Shown piece after piece: positions 1 through 11,607 of a DNA stretch of 64,000 nt; within the stretch, counting starts at the first letter, position 1; each line of letters starts with the position of its first letter. Under the pieces are notes generated by a model. It was not told the DNA's origin. It saw only the letters and a program-made list of their open reading frames with translations, and searched no databases. Source of the stretch: Astrothelium macrocarpum (taxonomy: Eukaryota > Ascomycota > Dothideomycetes > Trypetheliales > Trypetheliaceae); the NCBI GenBank assembly GCA_021030915.1, contig JAGEMR010000016.1, forward strand, positions 1 through 64,000. The letters run 5' to 3'. The translations under genes were made by a program, and so were the position numbers.

Positions 1-626
1 TGAATGAGATGAAATAATTCGGAGGTGTGGAGGTGGCCCGTTAGGGGGGGTGGTTCGTTACCAGGTACGCCGCCTTAGAAGATGGCGTTGATGTCCACCA
101 CTTTTGGATCTTCAGTGATCCGCATTTTCCATCAATCCGGAGTTCGGTTTCGCCTTGTGCTGATCTGTTCCAGATGTACGGCGAAGGATTTACGGCAAAG
201 GATTTGCGGCTCTGGAGAGCCTAAGCAAAGATTTGCCTGACTCGGCATTGGCGACATTTGAGGCACTCTACGTAGCATACAATATCTTGCAATTGGGGGC
301 CACAATAATCTCCTCCATTACAATTTAGTGATGGTCACATTAGTCAAGTTGGCAAGTAACTAGTGAAAGTGAGTGGGTAAATCTGGTATTTCAAGTACTC
401 TCACACGATTTACATGCAAATGCCAGATGAGCAGGCCAACCTTTCCCAGCATCCCCAGTGTCCAGTCTTGTCTGCATTGCCCTCCATGGAACAATCTCCA
501 CATCAGTTTCCTGTATTGTAGAAGCATTCTGGAAGACAGGCCGATCAACGAGTCTGACGTTCTCTTGCCCAATTTGTCAAGTAAAGTGGGTATGAGAAAG
601 GGAAAAAAAAGGGAAAAATGTTAGAA
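1..626. other. Gene-free left edge
   Basis: I see no supported gene here. Only short open frames without family likeness are present on either strand. The right part is the 3' flank of the kinase gene that ends at 627 on the minus strand. Confidence 0.5.
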
Positions 627-2600
627 CTACGAATGGAGGTCATTCCAACCTCCAACCCACTCAAGGTCGCCGATATCGTCGCCACCCTCATGAGACTTGC
701 GCCGAGGCGACGCCGATTTCACAGGGCTCTTACGGCGCCAGTCCCTATTCAAACTCCAGTCCAGCGCACCCTTGCGTTGTTCCATAACTCCATTATCATT
801 TCCATCATCGTGAAGGAGACCTTTTCCAATGTTGAACCCGAAGTTAGGTCTCCAATTGCGTGTATTCATTCTGTTCTTCTTTGGTTCGGCCAGAGCACTG
901 CTGGGCGCATTACCACGTCTGCGATCACCGAGCGCTGCCCACTTGTCCATGATCGAACGCTTAGACGGTGGTGAGTAGCGAGGGACACTTGACTTGAAAT
1001 GATCCTCAAAGACAAATCCCAGTTCTTGATGTTTGGCTACCTCAGCAGAGTCCCAGGACGGTGGGCTCTTAGCACGGCTACTGTGCATAGCAGACGAAGC
1101 CTTCACGTCCATGAAACCACGTGGAGTAGATCGACCAGTGCTCTCGCTCGTAATGCTCAATTTTCTGACATGACTCATGACCCGACCCTTCAGAGTCTGT
1201 TCACGAGCCAATTCCTGTTCTTGTTCTTTTCGTAGTTGTTGCTGTTGCTCCTCTTCTTCCTCATCATACAAATCACTCCAACTCTTGGATACCATAGCCT
1301 TATCATTTCCAAAGACAGATGACATGGCACCAAAAGACTTGGATGGTAGCGAGCCAGAAATAGGGACTGGTTTAGAACGGTAGAACTCGAGTGACTGTCG
1401 CTGTTGAGTATGTTTTGTGAGTTCAATTGATTTGAATGACACTCCCAAACCAGAATCAACAACAGAAGCAATCGAGGCAGAATCCGGCTTCAGGGAAGAG
1501 AAGTCACTACTTGGTCGTTCTGAATTAGGAAATAAATCTTCAGAATAACTCTCGGAATCATCAATGACAGAAAGCGCCCGTGCAGGTTTCTGTGGACTCA
1601 TTCTCAGAGCATGGGCCCACGGGAAAGCACCATCTGCGTCAAGGTTGGGACTGGATATCGATGGAGTACGTAGGGGCTCCCTGTTGGCAGTAGCTGGTAT
1701 GACTTCCCGTTCATCAGTGCAGAATTCGTCCAAAGATTCATCATCAGTAGTGAAGGTGACAACACGTTTGATGGCATCCTTGACGGTGGCCAACGATCGA
1801 CTTGCAGGATCAATTGCTAAACAATGCACAAGAACTTCGAAAGTATCCTGAGACATATTAGGAAAGACATCGAAGAGAGATTGCTTGTCTGTCGCAAAGT
1901 CGGCATACAGTGGATCCGAGGTTGTAGGCTTGGCAAAGGGGTTGCGAGAGAACAAGATGTTCAAAAGACAGATACCGATAGCCCAGATATCCGCTTTTGC
2001 TGTAGAGTACCCAGTGCTGGAGGCTTCATGTTGTTCCGGAGCCATGTAGCGATCACTACCGACAGCAGACTCGTAAGACCATTCTTCGCTCGTGGCAAGC
2101 CCAAAGTCACCCAATTTCATGGATCCAGATTGAGTGAGAAGGATATTTTCTGGCTTGATATCACGATGATAAACACCCTTACTGTGCATGTATTCAACAG
2201 CATCAATAAGTTGAAGCATGAAATCGCGAACATGTTCTGTCTCTAGCGGACCGCGACCGAGGCGAATGGCTTCATAGAGGTCACCATTAGGGCAGAATTC
2301 CAGGACCAGGTAGTAGTGACTGTCAGTCTCAAAGTGGGTGATAAGGTTGACGATGTTGGGGTGTACGCCAATTTGCGTATGTACAGCTAGTTCTTCAGAG
2401 CGATCATCCACAGCCATACCAATCGGGCATCCTTTCGCGGCTGAAGGTTTTGTTAAGCACTTGACAGCAACAATGTCTCCAGTTAAGTGATCCTTGGCCA
2501 TGAAAACCATTCCAAAGGAGCCATGATTGAGAGGAGAGATGGTTTCGAACCGTCCATCGAGCATCACGCCCTCCAGAAAGTTGTTTCTCAGGCACTCCAT
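627..2600 (-). CDS. ksp1: Ksp1/Ran1-type serine/threonine protein kinase
   Basis: Single-exon gene for a 657-residue kinase. The kinase domain fills about residues 15-280. The glycine loop reads LNHGSFGMV, the ATP lysine is in VAVKCLTK (about K47), the catalytic loop is HRDIKPEN (about D147), the DFG is DFGLAT (about D165) and an APEQ motif follows. The glycine loop and the downstream order fit the fungal Ksp1/Ran1 clade, whose members act in TORC1-linked autophagy and filamentous growth; that role is inferred from the family. The C-terminal 370 residues are low-complexity, Ser/Pro-rich, with an acidic Glu run followed by a Gln run, as in relatives. The frame stays open four codons upstream, but that extension begins with TTG, so I start at the ATG giving MECLRNNFLEG. 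The upstream 3.2 kb holds no other gene. Confidence 0.9.
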   Translation of the reverse strand: MECLRNNFLEGVMLDGRFETISPLNHGSFGMVFMAKDHLTGDIVAVKCLTKPSAAKGCPIGMAVDDRSEELAVHTQIGVHPNIVNLITHFETDSHYYLVLEFCPNGDLYEAIRLGRGPLETEHVRDFMLQLIDAVEYMHSKGVYHRDIKPENILLTQSGSMKLGDFGLATSEEWSYESAVGSDRYMAPEQHEASSTGYSTAKADIWAIGICLLNILFSRNPFAKPTTSDPLYADFATDKQSLFDVFPNMSQDTFEVLVHCLAIDPASRSLATVKDAIKRVVTFTTDDESLDEFCTDEREVIPATANREPLRTPSISSPNLDADGAFPWAHALRMSPQKPARALSVIDDSESYSEDLFPNSERPSSDFSSLKPDSASIASVVDSGLGVSFKSIELTKHTQQRQSLEFYRSKPVPISGSLPSKSFGAMSSVFGNDKAMVSKSWSDLYDEEEEEQQQQLRKEQEQELAREQTLKGRVMSHVRKLSITSESTGRSTPRGFMDVKASSAMHSSRAKSPPSWDSAEVAKHQELGFVFEDHFKSSVPRYSPPSKRSIMDKWAALGDRRRGNAPSSALAEPKKNRMNTRNWRPNFGFNIGKGLLHDDGNDNGVMEQRKGALDWSLNRDWRRKSPVKSASPRRKSHEGGDDIGDLEWVGGWNDLHS

Positions 2601-5600
2601 TTCGGAAAGCAAGATCCGAAAGACTGATTCGTTGAGAAAAGCAAACGGTTAGACCCAACTTATTGGCAGAGGCGATGCTTTGACTGGACAGTTTTGAGGA
2701 GAAGCGGATTTTGGAAGCCGGAAAGGGAAAGCGCGGTTCTGTCTTGCTTTTGCAATACGACGAACTCCAGGTAAAACGAGATTGGAAACGGGTAGCGCTT
2801 TTAAAACAAATTTCAAATGCTCCTCGAGGAGCACAAAACGCTCAAAGGAACAGATACCACCGAAAATCGATCGCTACGCAACAGACCGAGAAACTCCAGA
2901 GTCGTGAAGGGTGAGAGGTCGTATCAGAGGAAGAATATGCACAGAGGAAATAATCGTAGGTTCAGACTCCGGATGTGATTTAGAGACAAAGGAAATGAGG
3001 GAACGTAGATGATAACATTGAATGATTTAAAATTCGTATGAGAAAGCCCGGGGGCGGGCAATCAAACGAGTGCCGGAAATGAAGAAAATGTCGTAGGACG
3101 GAATGGACTTTGACTCGCCTCAGCAGATCAAAGTGCCAGATGAGGACCGTGCGGAACAAATAGAAGTTAAAGAGAGTCGTCCCGTGAGGGAAGGCAATCC
3201 GTCAAAACCAGAGAGTTCGGAGAAATGGGCGGAAAATTGGGTCCAGAGCATGGACCCAAGTGACGAAAGCCGTGGGTGAGAGAAGCAGTGGGATCGATCA
3301 AACGACACTGCGTTGGCAATTGAGTAGGATCTTCGAATTAGGTTTCGGGGTCCGAAGACACCCTCCCTAGATGGCAAGATTTGGTGGCGGCTATCGACTG
3401 GTTTCGAGCGATGCTGTGTTGGATTGGAGCATTGAACAGTGACGCAAGGAGTCCGAGTAGGACGATCAGTTGAACACCGCGTATCTTTACCCTACTGTCT
3501 CAGCAGTCGACTGCACCGGTATGAAATAAGAAGTGGGAGGATGTCTTAGGTTGTCGGTGGAGAGGACGAAAGCGGAGGGGATATAGTTGGGTCGTAGCAA
3601 TCACGCTGGGTTGTGATTGTTGACGTGGTAGTGAGGTAGGCAGAAGAGATCGGTTGCGTATGACGACGGCAGGAATGAACGTCAACAATGACCAAGCAGG
3701 TGACCTGGAATGCAGCCCTATTAAAGCAAGCAGGTGGATGGTCGTCGACGTATTCAATTAATTATGACGAGTCGGCAAGATGACGAGTCGGCAAGATGAC
3801 GACGGGGTCAGGTGGGAGCAGGTGCCGACGATGAGTACCAAGAGGCCGACGCCGGGTGATTGTGCGAGAAGAGAGCAAGAGTAGGGGAGGAGTGATGCTT
3901 TGTAGAATAGGAGGAAGGCGGCAGCGGTGAGAAGACAGGATTGTGTGGTGATGAGACTGGTCGAGAGGTTGATGAGGGATGAGAGGTTCGAGGGCGGATC
4001 TCGAGCTGGTCTTGATGGATGCGTATCGAAGCAGCCAGAGCCCGCCAAACTGCGCAGATGCTAGGGTGCAGCTTTGGGAAAGGCGGCTAGACCATCCCTT
4101 GTCTATAATCAGCTGGGCCATTGGCCACGGCATGCACGATGTGGCAGCTGTTCCCAACTCTACGCTTAGGGTACGCGCAAGACGAACAGCGGACGGTACG
4201 CTAGGCCCCGATAATAATAGCGCAATGGCCGCTGCTGATGAAAGGCACGAAGGCCTGCCGGACGCCGAAAGCGACGATCCGAGCTCGTGCATCACAAGGG
4301 CAAGGCCACGCCAGCCGTGGAATCGCATCGAAACTTGGCCCGCTGCTGGACAACAACAAGGCACGCTCATCCTCGCGCTTGTTCTGCTCACGGCCAAAAG
4401 CACGCCATCAGGTTTTTAGGCTTATGCTACGATGAGTTCACTGCTGATGAAACGATTTCCAACTCTGATGCTATCATCTGTTGCAAGAGGCCTATGAAAC
4501 TAGCTCTGATCGCCGAGCCTCCATGATCAACCCTAAGTCCTTGTCATGATCACGAGCGCATCGTCTGCCCGTCAATTGTGGAAATTAAACACTGCAATTC
4601 ATTATTGGCAGGGTCCAATTCCAATCCTTTGAGATCAGCGTCGTTACTTGCCCCAGCGTTGGTGGCGGATGCAGCTCCGGACAGTCCAGAACCGACGTCA
4701 GAGCGTGCCGGAGTCGACGTGAACCAAGACAGCCAAGACCGAGCTGCTGTGGGAGCTCATTACTTGAGCTCCTATTTCGGTCGGTCGTGTGCTTCAACTT
4801 GCCCTTTGTCTCGAGTGCCCTCCAGCGTTGCCCTATCGACGTCCTGAGCCCCACACCTCCGTGGCCGGCCCTGGACGTGCCACGACAACGGATAACGACG
4901 CCTAATGCGAAGCCCCTGCTCTCTTCCCTGATAGGCTTGGATGACGCGCGCCCCTCCATTGAATCCCGCTTCGTGCAGCCACCTGACTGCAATTTTCCGG
5001 GGAAGAGACTGGCATTGTTGCTGCAGCGATAACGGGCGACAGCCGCTCTGTTTCGCATGCTGTATAGCAAAAGCCAATGCCTTTGTCTCGATCCCATCGG
5101 CACCAGTCAGGGCTGGGGTGCTGATGCCGCCGTCCGCCTTAGCCTCTTGACAGCTTTAATTTTACTTTGGGGCGGGGCCGAAGCACGAAGCAAGCGGCAA
5201 AAGCGTCAACGCGGGTAACGGCCACTCGCGCAGTCTGGGGTAGATTGCGAAACAATTGCCATCGATGTGCTAATCTTGTCATTGCCTGCCCCACCAGTCT
5301 GTCCACTACATCAAGATCTTAAATAACCTCAAGAGTTGAACAGAAGCTGGTCAGCGGAGAAAGCTCGCATCTGTCTTGATTGTCCTAACTGTGGCTGGTC
5401 CAGGCCTGGCCGAGGAACAGGAGGAGCACGAGTTCTCACTGGATTAGGGGCTTGCAGATCCGCTGCAGCTATTGCATCTGCTACTGCATGCAGCTTCCTC
5501 TTAGCCAGGGAACTTGGCGTGCGAGGTACCGTAGACGATGCCTGCATTTCCCGCTAACTCTCAAGTAAAAACTCCCGACGTTCCGCCGAGAATAGCGGTC

Positions 5601-5849
5601 AACAATGTGCTTTTCTGCGGAGAATTGTGCCAATCATCGTCCATGAAAACTAAAAATCGACGTCTAGCGCCGAAATTTTTAAATAGCGTAACCATATGTA
5701 TTGCCAAGATCGTCTGCTACTCGAGCGGGAATAAGCAAATTCCCTATCTACAAAGCCAGTCCAATAAGGTAGACCTTGCTTTTGAAAACAATAGACTGTT
5801 GATAGAGCAGCTTGTACCTCAGTTTGCGGACTGGTTAAGCAGTTGGTAA
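2601..5849. other. Long gene-free segment upstream of the kinase
   Basis: No gene is supported in these 3.2 kb. Several open frames of 80-210 codons overlap one another on both strands around 3750-4420 and 4580-5150. They have skewed, low-information composition and no recognisable motif. The part next to 2600 is likely the kinase promoter and 5' leader, since kinases of this group often have long leaders. A non-coding transcript cannot be excluded. Confidence 0.45.
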
Positions 5850-6101
5850 CGCTACCAGCCCCTGAGCTAAAAATGTCACTTTCGGGGTAATTCTGAGCGG
5901 GCAAAAATTGTTAGAAGACAGCGAGAAACATATTCTACTCTATACGCGTTAAGGAGACCCTTAATCATAATCATTGATGTAGCTCTTGAAACCGTTTCTC
6001 GGACAATAATTCCACCCGCGTAGGAATGGTTGAGACAGCGTTGAGTCTTCTCTAACCTCAGAAGCGACCTTTTTTTTTTTTAGCTCACCCACTGGTGACG
6101 C
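5850..6101. mobile_element. TIR element copy F (diverged, MITE-like)
   Basis: The left end (5851-5890) reads GCTACCAGCCCCTGAGCTAA followed by AAATGTCAC. The right end read on the other strand gives GTCACCAGTGGGTGAGCTAA, so the ends are inverted repeats of about 25 bases. Inside is AAGGAGACCCTTAATCA, a diverged form of the GGGAGGYCCTCARCAA block shared by copies A-D. There is no coding capacity. It sits just upstream of the enolase-phosphatase start. The exact ends and any target duplication are uncertain. Confidence 0.55.
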
Positions 6102-6382
6102 TCTGCTCTCTGGTTACATTCTTCCCAACGGAAACCTTTTTGAACGGGCAATACATGCTCGTGCCCACGCCTCGGCCGTGGTCCATCATTTTCAGCCAGC
6201 TACTGCAACTTTCTGCATCCTCGTCTCCACCAGCGCACGCCAACAGTAGCTGCTTCTCGAGCCGCAACCCGCAGCCCAATCGCATGCCCCACAAGGGTCC
6301 ATTCAAGATCCCGAAATCTGCGAAGCGTTCCTGAACAGCCCACCTGAAAAAATTTTCCCCATCAACAACGCACACCGCGAAT

Positions 6383-8095
6383 ATGGCAAACTCAGTCGAC
6401 AACGTTAGCTGCGTGCTTCTGGATATCGGTGAGTAAACAACGCGTTGTTGATCAACCAAACTTGTTGAGAGCCTAGGATGTACCCGACAAGAAATTTTTC
6501 TGTCGTGCATACACCGCCAAGCACATGCAAGCCAGAACGGAGATTTGACTCCACACCCAGCGTTACTCCTTCACCAGCACTGGTTGCACCACTAAAGTTG
6601 CACTCTCGGACACGTGTAAATGTGTCGTCCCGTCGTTCTTCTTGCATGGAGCCGCCTATAAGCATTTCAGGCTAACGTTACACTTTCAGAGGGAACCATT
6701 TGCGGCATATCCTTCGTCAAGGACGCCTTGGTAAGGATTGCGTTATGTTTATTGTAGCTTTCTTGTTTCCTTTTCCATTTCCAACCCCTCATTTATGCTA
6801 TTTCTAAATTTCTTAAGGTTAGTGTCTTGGTTGTCATCTTGCAGACATCTGGACTTTCTATAGACGTGAATCTTTAGGCTGAAAATGTTCTGAGCCTCTG
6901 CAACATTAGAAAGTTGTGCTTTATTACAGCTACCAGACCATCGTACTACTATCATTAAAATGTTATTCGAAGGCACTCCAAAACCATGCATGACATGACT
7001 GTCATTGCTTTAGGCGCACCATGAGTTGGCCGAACAACTCTCAATCTCTGCTTTGATGAATTTTTTATTTTTCTGTCAGATTGTATCTAACTCAATGATT
7101 GACCTACCAAAATGTAGCAGTCGCCATTGTACATTAAGTGTAACAATATTGAAAATAAATTTTATTTGACTCACAAGGATACGACAACTTCAACATCAAG
7201 ACACACCAGTGCTAAACACTACACGGCGCTAATTCGATGATATAGTTTCCCTATGCGTTGAAAGCTCTTCCAACAGTGGTCCAGGAGAAATGGAATAACC
7301 CAGAATTCGTCCACTATCGTGACCAGTTTCCATCGGACGCTCGGCAGTCTCCCGCATCGTTTATAGCCCATGTCGAAGATCTTACTGCAAGGGATGTGAA
7401 AATCTCCTATCTCAAGAATCTTCAAGGTATGCTTACGCTGTCAAGTTACTTCATTCGCCGAGACATCAACAAAGAACATCAAGGACAACCCAGTAAAGCT
7501 AATCATCCCCCGTTGCAGGCTATCTCTGGCAGACTGGATACAAATCAGGCCTATACACAACCCCTCTCTTTCCTGATGTTCCGCCCAAGCTACAAGCGTG
7601 GCATGATGCAGATATCACGTTGGCCATATACTCATCTGGAAGTGTTTTTGCGCAGCAACTCCTCTTCGAACATGTTCAAGGTGAACAAGGTAAGGCTATG
7701 AAGCCCAGGATGCGATTTAACAAGCTACGATATAGTTACTGATAAAGGGAAGGCTCCACGATCGACCTCCGTCATCTGATCTCTGCTTGGTTTGATACAG
7801 TCAATGCAGGTCCGAAGTTGGTCCAGGAGAGCTATGAGAAGATTGCGAAGGAATTGAACGTCGCGCCTGCGAAGATACTCTTCATAAGCGATAATGAGAA
7901 AGGTGAGCCTCACTTTAGTGTAATACCTGCGACATAAAATGGTACTGATGCGATATAGAGCTCGACGCAGCTAATGCCGCAGGCATGCTTGTTGCCTTTG
8001 CTGTGAGACCCGGCAATCCCGTGTCCACTGAACCAACAAAATACGACAAGGTGGAGACCTTTGAAGACCTCAAATTTCGCGATGGAGCTCTCTAA
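6383..8095 (+). CDS. utr4: Enolase-phosphatase E1, methionine salvage
   Basis: Six exons: 6383-6428, 6690-6730, 7246-7426, 7519-7689, 7753-7902 and 7959-8095, giving 241 residues, the usual length. The enzyme is a cytosolic HAD-superfamily phosphatase that enolises and dephosphorylates 2,3-diketo-5-methylthiopentyl-1-phosphate. Signatures are LLDIEGTICGISFV, with nucleophile Asp14 and the E1-specific DxEGT, then YSSGSVFAQQLLF and LFISDNEKELDAA. The first intron splits the codon for Glu16 of the active-site loop. All junctions keep frame with GT-AG borders. The first two introns (261 and 515 nt) are much longer than most of the window's introns. The gene is convergent with the fsf1 gene, with copy A of the TIR element between their 3' ends. 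Exon 4 to exon 5 uses the acceptor ending at 7752. Confidence 0.93.
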
Positions 8096-8261
8096 GATAT
8101 CAGTGGCATAGGAATGGTTGCAACAGGACGGCTAGGCATGAACTACACAGAAGAGCTTGATAATACTTACGACGGCTATGATGTCGTCTCCAGTCTGTCA
8201 TTTACTCAGTTACTCATACAACTCAATATCATTCACTAAAGTTCATAGACCTTCTATAGAA

Positions 8262-8500
8262 ATCCCATCTGGGATTACGATAAGAAATGTCACCCACTAT
8301 TACAAGAGATCTAATTCCTCGAAGCCTCCCAGAGAGGAACCTAGATTATTTGAAACAATTAAAAATTGTATTAAAATCCGCCAAGAAATAGATTTTAACA
8401 TTTCGTCTATTATTATTGTTGAGGGTCTCCCTACAACGTGTGCGGCGAATTATCTCATGCAGTCACGGGTGACATATTTTATTGCACCCGCCGGTAATCC
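8262..8500. mobile_element. TIR element copy A (MITE-like)
   Basis: The left end contains GATAAGAAATGTCACCCAC (near 8279). The right end, read in reverse, gives GTGCAATAAAATATGTCACC. About 240 bp separate the outer borders. Internally it carries the block GGGAGACCCTCAACAA on the minus strand and a GGGAGGC block on the other side, at the same relative positions as in copies B, C and D. There is no open frame. It lies between the 3' ends of utr4 and fsf1. Confidence 0.75.
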
Positions 8501-8514
8501 ATTGCTTCTACCGC

Positions 8515-9831
8515 TCAAATACCTCTATTAAACTCCACCATCCCATTGACCCCACCCTTGCCATGAAACTCCTCTTCCAACCTCCCATCCTGCACCGTCT
8601 CCCTCTGCGGAAAAACCCCCAACGCCAACGGCAGCGCAAAAATACTCGTCCCAAAGATCAACCCCAAATTCACCGGCAACACCAGCCGCGGCTTCCCCTT
8701 TAAAACGCCATCCTGCAACCTCACCAAGATCAACGGCGGAATGGCCATCACCGGCGTCGCATTCAGCACGCGCGACAACGCCGTCTCGCCCACAGCAATG
8801 CGCGCCGCACTCCTGCTCTTCCCCAGACTCTCCGGCTGCGCCGCCAAGCCCTGCTCCTCGCGCTTCCGGCGCTCCGCCTCCGACAACACAGGAAACACGT
8901 CGATGCCCGCGCTCAGCTCGCCGCCGCGCATGAGGAAGACGTTGAGCGCGCCCGCACTAGCGACCGCCGCGAACGGTACGAGGCGTGTCAGCGTCGTGCG
9001 GGTCAGTGGGGACAGGCGTTTGAGGCGCGGGACGAGGCTGTTGAGGCCCAGCGCGACGGTGCAGGAGGCGGACACCGCGAGGAGGTAGGAGCGGATGAGG
9101 GTGGGGACGGAGAGCGGGGAGGATTTGTTGGCGTTGGCGTTGTTGATGGCGACGTTGACGGATTGGTTGGTGATTTGCCAGAGGAGGGTGCCGGTGTTCT
9201 GTGGCTTTGGTCAGGACTGGAATGGATGAGACTTGGGGGGGAGCTGGAGTTTGAGGGTGGTCTTACGGTGAGGTTTGGGGTGAGCATGCCGGCTGTGACG
9301 ACGAGATTCGTGAGGACGAAGCATGACATTCGCCATGGTAGGAAGACTGGTTGTCCAGTATCTAGAATGCTGTTAGAAGAAGTACAAGGAAGGATAATGG
9401 GGGACAGTATACCAGGATGCAACGTTGAATCTACGATTTTCTTTGCTCGCCAGAGGTCCGGGTTCATGTTTTGAATTTTTCCATTCTTGAATTCCGTAAC
9501 CAATTGCTTGGCATTTTCAAGACCTGAACTAGAAACGAATAGCGTTCTGTCAAGCGAAGGTTTGGTTAACTCTGATCAAAATACAAAAAAAGACGGGAGA
9601 ATGAGACCAAGTTGATCCCAGCTCTTTATGATTGGGCTATTTGCGATAGTGGTATTAAGAACTCACCACGCCTCATACAAGATAAACAAGGCACACATGT
9701 TCAAGCATTGCTACATCTTTCTCTCACCTCGGATCTGATATGTCTGCGGAATGTCTCACACGCCCAAAATAAGTACTTAGGTCATATTGAGACACGGGTA
9801 AATCACGATTTCCTGGTAATGATGCAGACAT
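8515..9831 (-). CDS. fsf1: Sideroflexin (Fsf1-type mitochondrial inner-membrane carrier)
   Basis: Four exons on the minus strand: 9831-9728, 9546-9413, 9361-9267 and 9198-8515, giving 338 residues, as expected for sideroflexins. The first exon gives MSASLPGNRDLP and STYFGRVRHSADISDPR. The second gives SSSGLENAKQL and KKIVDSTLHPDTG. The third gives LPWRMSCFVLTNL and TAGMLTP. The last exon holds NTGTLLWQ, the family's NANANKSSPL block and the remaining membrane spans. Relatives sit in the mitochondrial inner membrane and move serine (and perhaps other small substrates); that function is inferred from the family. The ATG was chosen because the frame upstream carries no family sequence. All three introns are GT-AG. 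Confidence 0.92.
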
Positions 9832-10030
9832 TGCGAGAGACTCAAGAGGGGGCCCTTTGCTTAAGAAGAGCTGCTCGTCAATCGCTAATGCATACGGTAT
9901 AGCAAATGAATCACCTACCAGAGGTGGCGAATTTCAAGGTTCTTCAATAAACGTTGGTTGATACTGGTGACCGACAGAGACAAAACATTGGCAATTGAAT
10001 CTGCTCTGTTTAGCAGGGACAGCTATCTTA

Positions 10031-10240
10031 GGCACCAATGGTTACAATAAGAAATGTCGCCCTCGATTACGAAAGATATAATCGCCACATATTTCGCAGG
10101 GAGGTCCTCAACAAGATTCGTTAAGAAACTACTGAGAGATATTCTTTCTAAAAATTTTAACGGGCCCTGATAGCTTGAAATGGTATGGGGTCCTCCCTAT
10201 GAAACCTGTGGCAGTGAGGGTATAACGTTCAAAGTCTCAA
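10031..10240. mobile_element. TIR element copy B (MITE-like)
   Basis: The left end reads GGCACCAATGGTTACAATAA followed by GAAATGTCGCCC. The right end near 10205-10235 is degraded but still matches the reversed TIR (CAGTGAGGGTATAACGTT). Inside are GGGAGGTCCTCAACAAG and GGGTCCTCCCTATG, the two blocks shared with A, C and D. It lies in the 840-base gap between the fsf1 start and the chz1 stop. No gene is seen in the rest of that gap. Confidence 0.65.
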
Positions 10241-10674
10241 ATATTCTTAACAATGCTTCTGGGAATTGTCCCCTATCGCAGGCCCTAGATGCTGTTTTTA
10301 AGAGCCGATAAAACCAGCGAGCAACACATTTGCCGCGGCCGTCAGAGCACGCGTGAATACCCATTGCGTCTTGTCATGTATGTAAGATATAAATTGGACG
10401 CTAAAGTGGTCCATATTGCATTGCTCATTCTAACTTCTAGGTTATGCAAGAAGTTCGAGCGCCGTTGAAGCCATTGCATTGCTCCACCATGCACCAGGAA
10501 ATATTGGGCTGGTTAATATACAATCGCCCAGGGGAAGATTATGTAAAGCCATTGCACCACCGTCCTTTGAAGAAAGCTCTTCTTTTGATTCGCTAGAGAT
10601 CAAATCCTTGCATGCGATCGCGCGTTAGCAATGACAAGCCCAACTGGAAGGTGCCTTGAATGGTTTGCAGCACG

Positions 10675-11173
10675 TCAGTCTTTCATCTCTTCGTCTTCGT
10701 CAGGATCGATAAAATCCTCGTCATCCTCTTCTTCCTCATCATCATCTTCCTCGTCGAGTTCTGCGTTCGCTTTTGCGAAGTCTATCGCTTTCCCACGAGT
10801 TCGTCGCCCATCAGCAACGATGTTATTGAGCTCAATCTCCTGCATGTCGTCTTCGTCCTCGTCATCATCTACTTCAACTACAGATTGGTGAGTTCCTGAA
10901 CTCGCAAATCACATTACGCGTATGCAACCTACTATCAGCACCCTGGGAGATCATACAAGTCAGCAATATGATGGGATAGAAAATCAACAAATTACATACT
11001 GCCTCTTCTTCTTCCTCAGACTCGTCTTCATCGTCATCGTCCATGCCGATATCTTCAGGTTGCGAGATCGCCTTGCCCTTCCCCTTGAGGTCTACAGGCT
11101 GCTCGGTCTTTTCGATAATATTTGTGGCCATCTCGTCTGGCGCTGTGTTTGTAGTCCCATTCTGTTCCGCCAT
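10675..11173 (-). CDS. chz1: Histone H2A.Z chaperone Chz1
   Basis: Small acidic nuclear protein of about 134 residues. The C-terminal exon (10895-10675) holds the CHZ motif around NNIVADGRRTRGKAIDFAKA, flanked by long Asp/Glu runs. This motif binds H2A.Z-H2B in Chz1. The first exon (11173-11000) starts MAEQNGTTNT and ends in a Glu run. Joining the two in frame needs a 10-base micro-exon at 10942-10933, bounded by an acceptor CAG and a donor GTAGG. It is followed by a 37-base intron, which is very short. Direct splicing from exon 1 to exon 3 would be out of frame. I am sure of the family and less sure of the middle junctions. The ATG at 11173 is 435 bases from the mcl1 start, so the two share a divergent promoter. 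Confidence 0.8.
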
Positions 11174-11607
11174 TGTTGTGCGCAATGAGACTACAAGCGT
11201 TGCGAACTATATGCGACGATCCTAGTAGCTGATCAAAGTCCTTGGCAGGGTTTTGAAGGAAGTTTTGTACTGCAAGCAAAGTCAGACTTGGATGAGCCTA
11301 CAAATTCGAAATACAAAACCCTTGTGTGCAATTGAGTTAGATTTATAGTAGTAAAAAACTCACAAAGACGCTTGAGTAAGACTGAAAGGAGCAAAGTCAA
11401 GTTAAGGTCGGAGGTAAGTGGTGTAGAAAAAGACAGTGGTTTTATCCAAGGTTTGAAGTGAGAGAAGGTAGGAAAGCAGAGGTCCCTGCGTGCGCCGCTA
11501 GTCGTGGGGTCGACACGAGAACTCCACGGACGCGTCTGGCGCGTCTTCCGCTTGCCTTTACTATCCCATTTTGAAGCAGAACAGCCCACTGAGAAGATCT
11601 TTTACCA

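Noticed and set aside
2601..2612. Upstream extension of the kinase frame
   Set aside because: It begins with TTG; nuclear fungal genes start at ATG, so the ATG four codons later was used. The same reasoning moved starts for emi1, suz12 and the gene at 35297.
3762..4403. 213-codon minus-strand open frame upstream of the kinase
   Set aside because: Overlaps an equally open plus-strand frame, has low-information composition and no motif; a GC-driven chance frame is more likely.
5835..5865. tRNA D-arm-like string (GCAGTTGGTAACGC) near the left end of copy F
   Set aside because: No matching anticodon or T arm and no GGTTCGA box follows; it is part of the element end.
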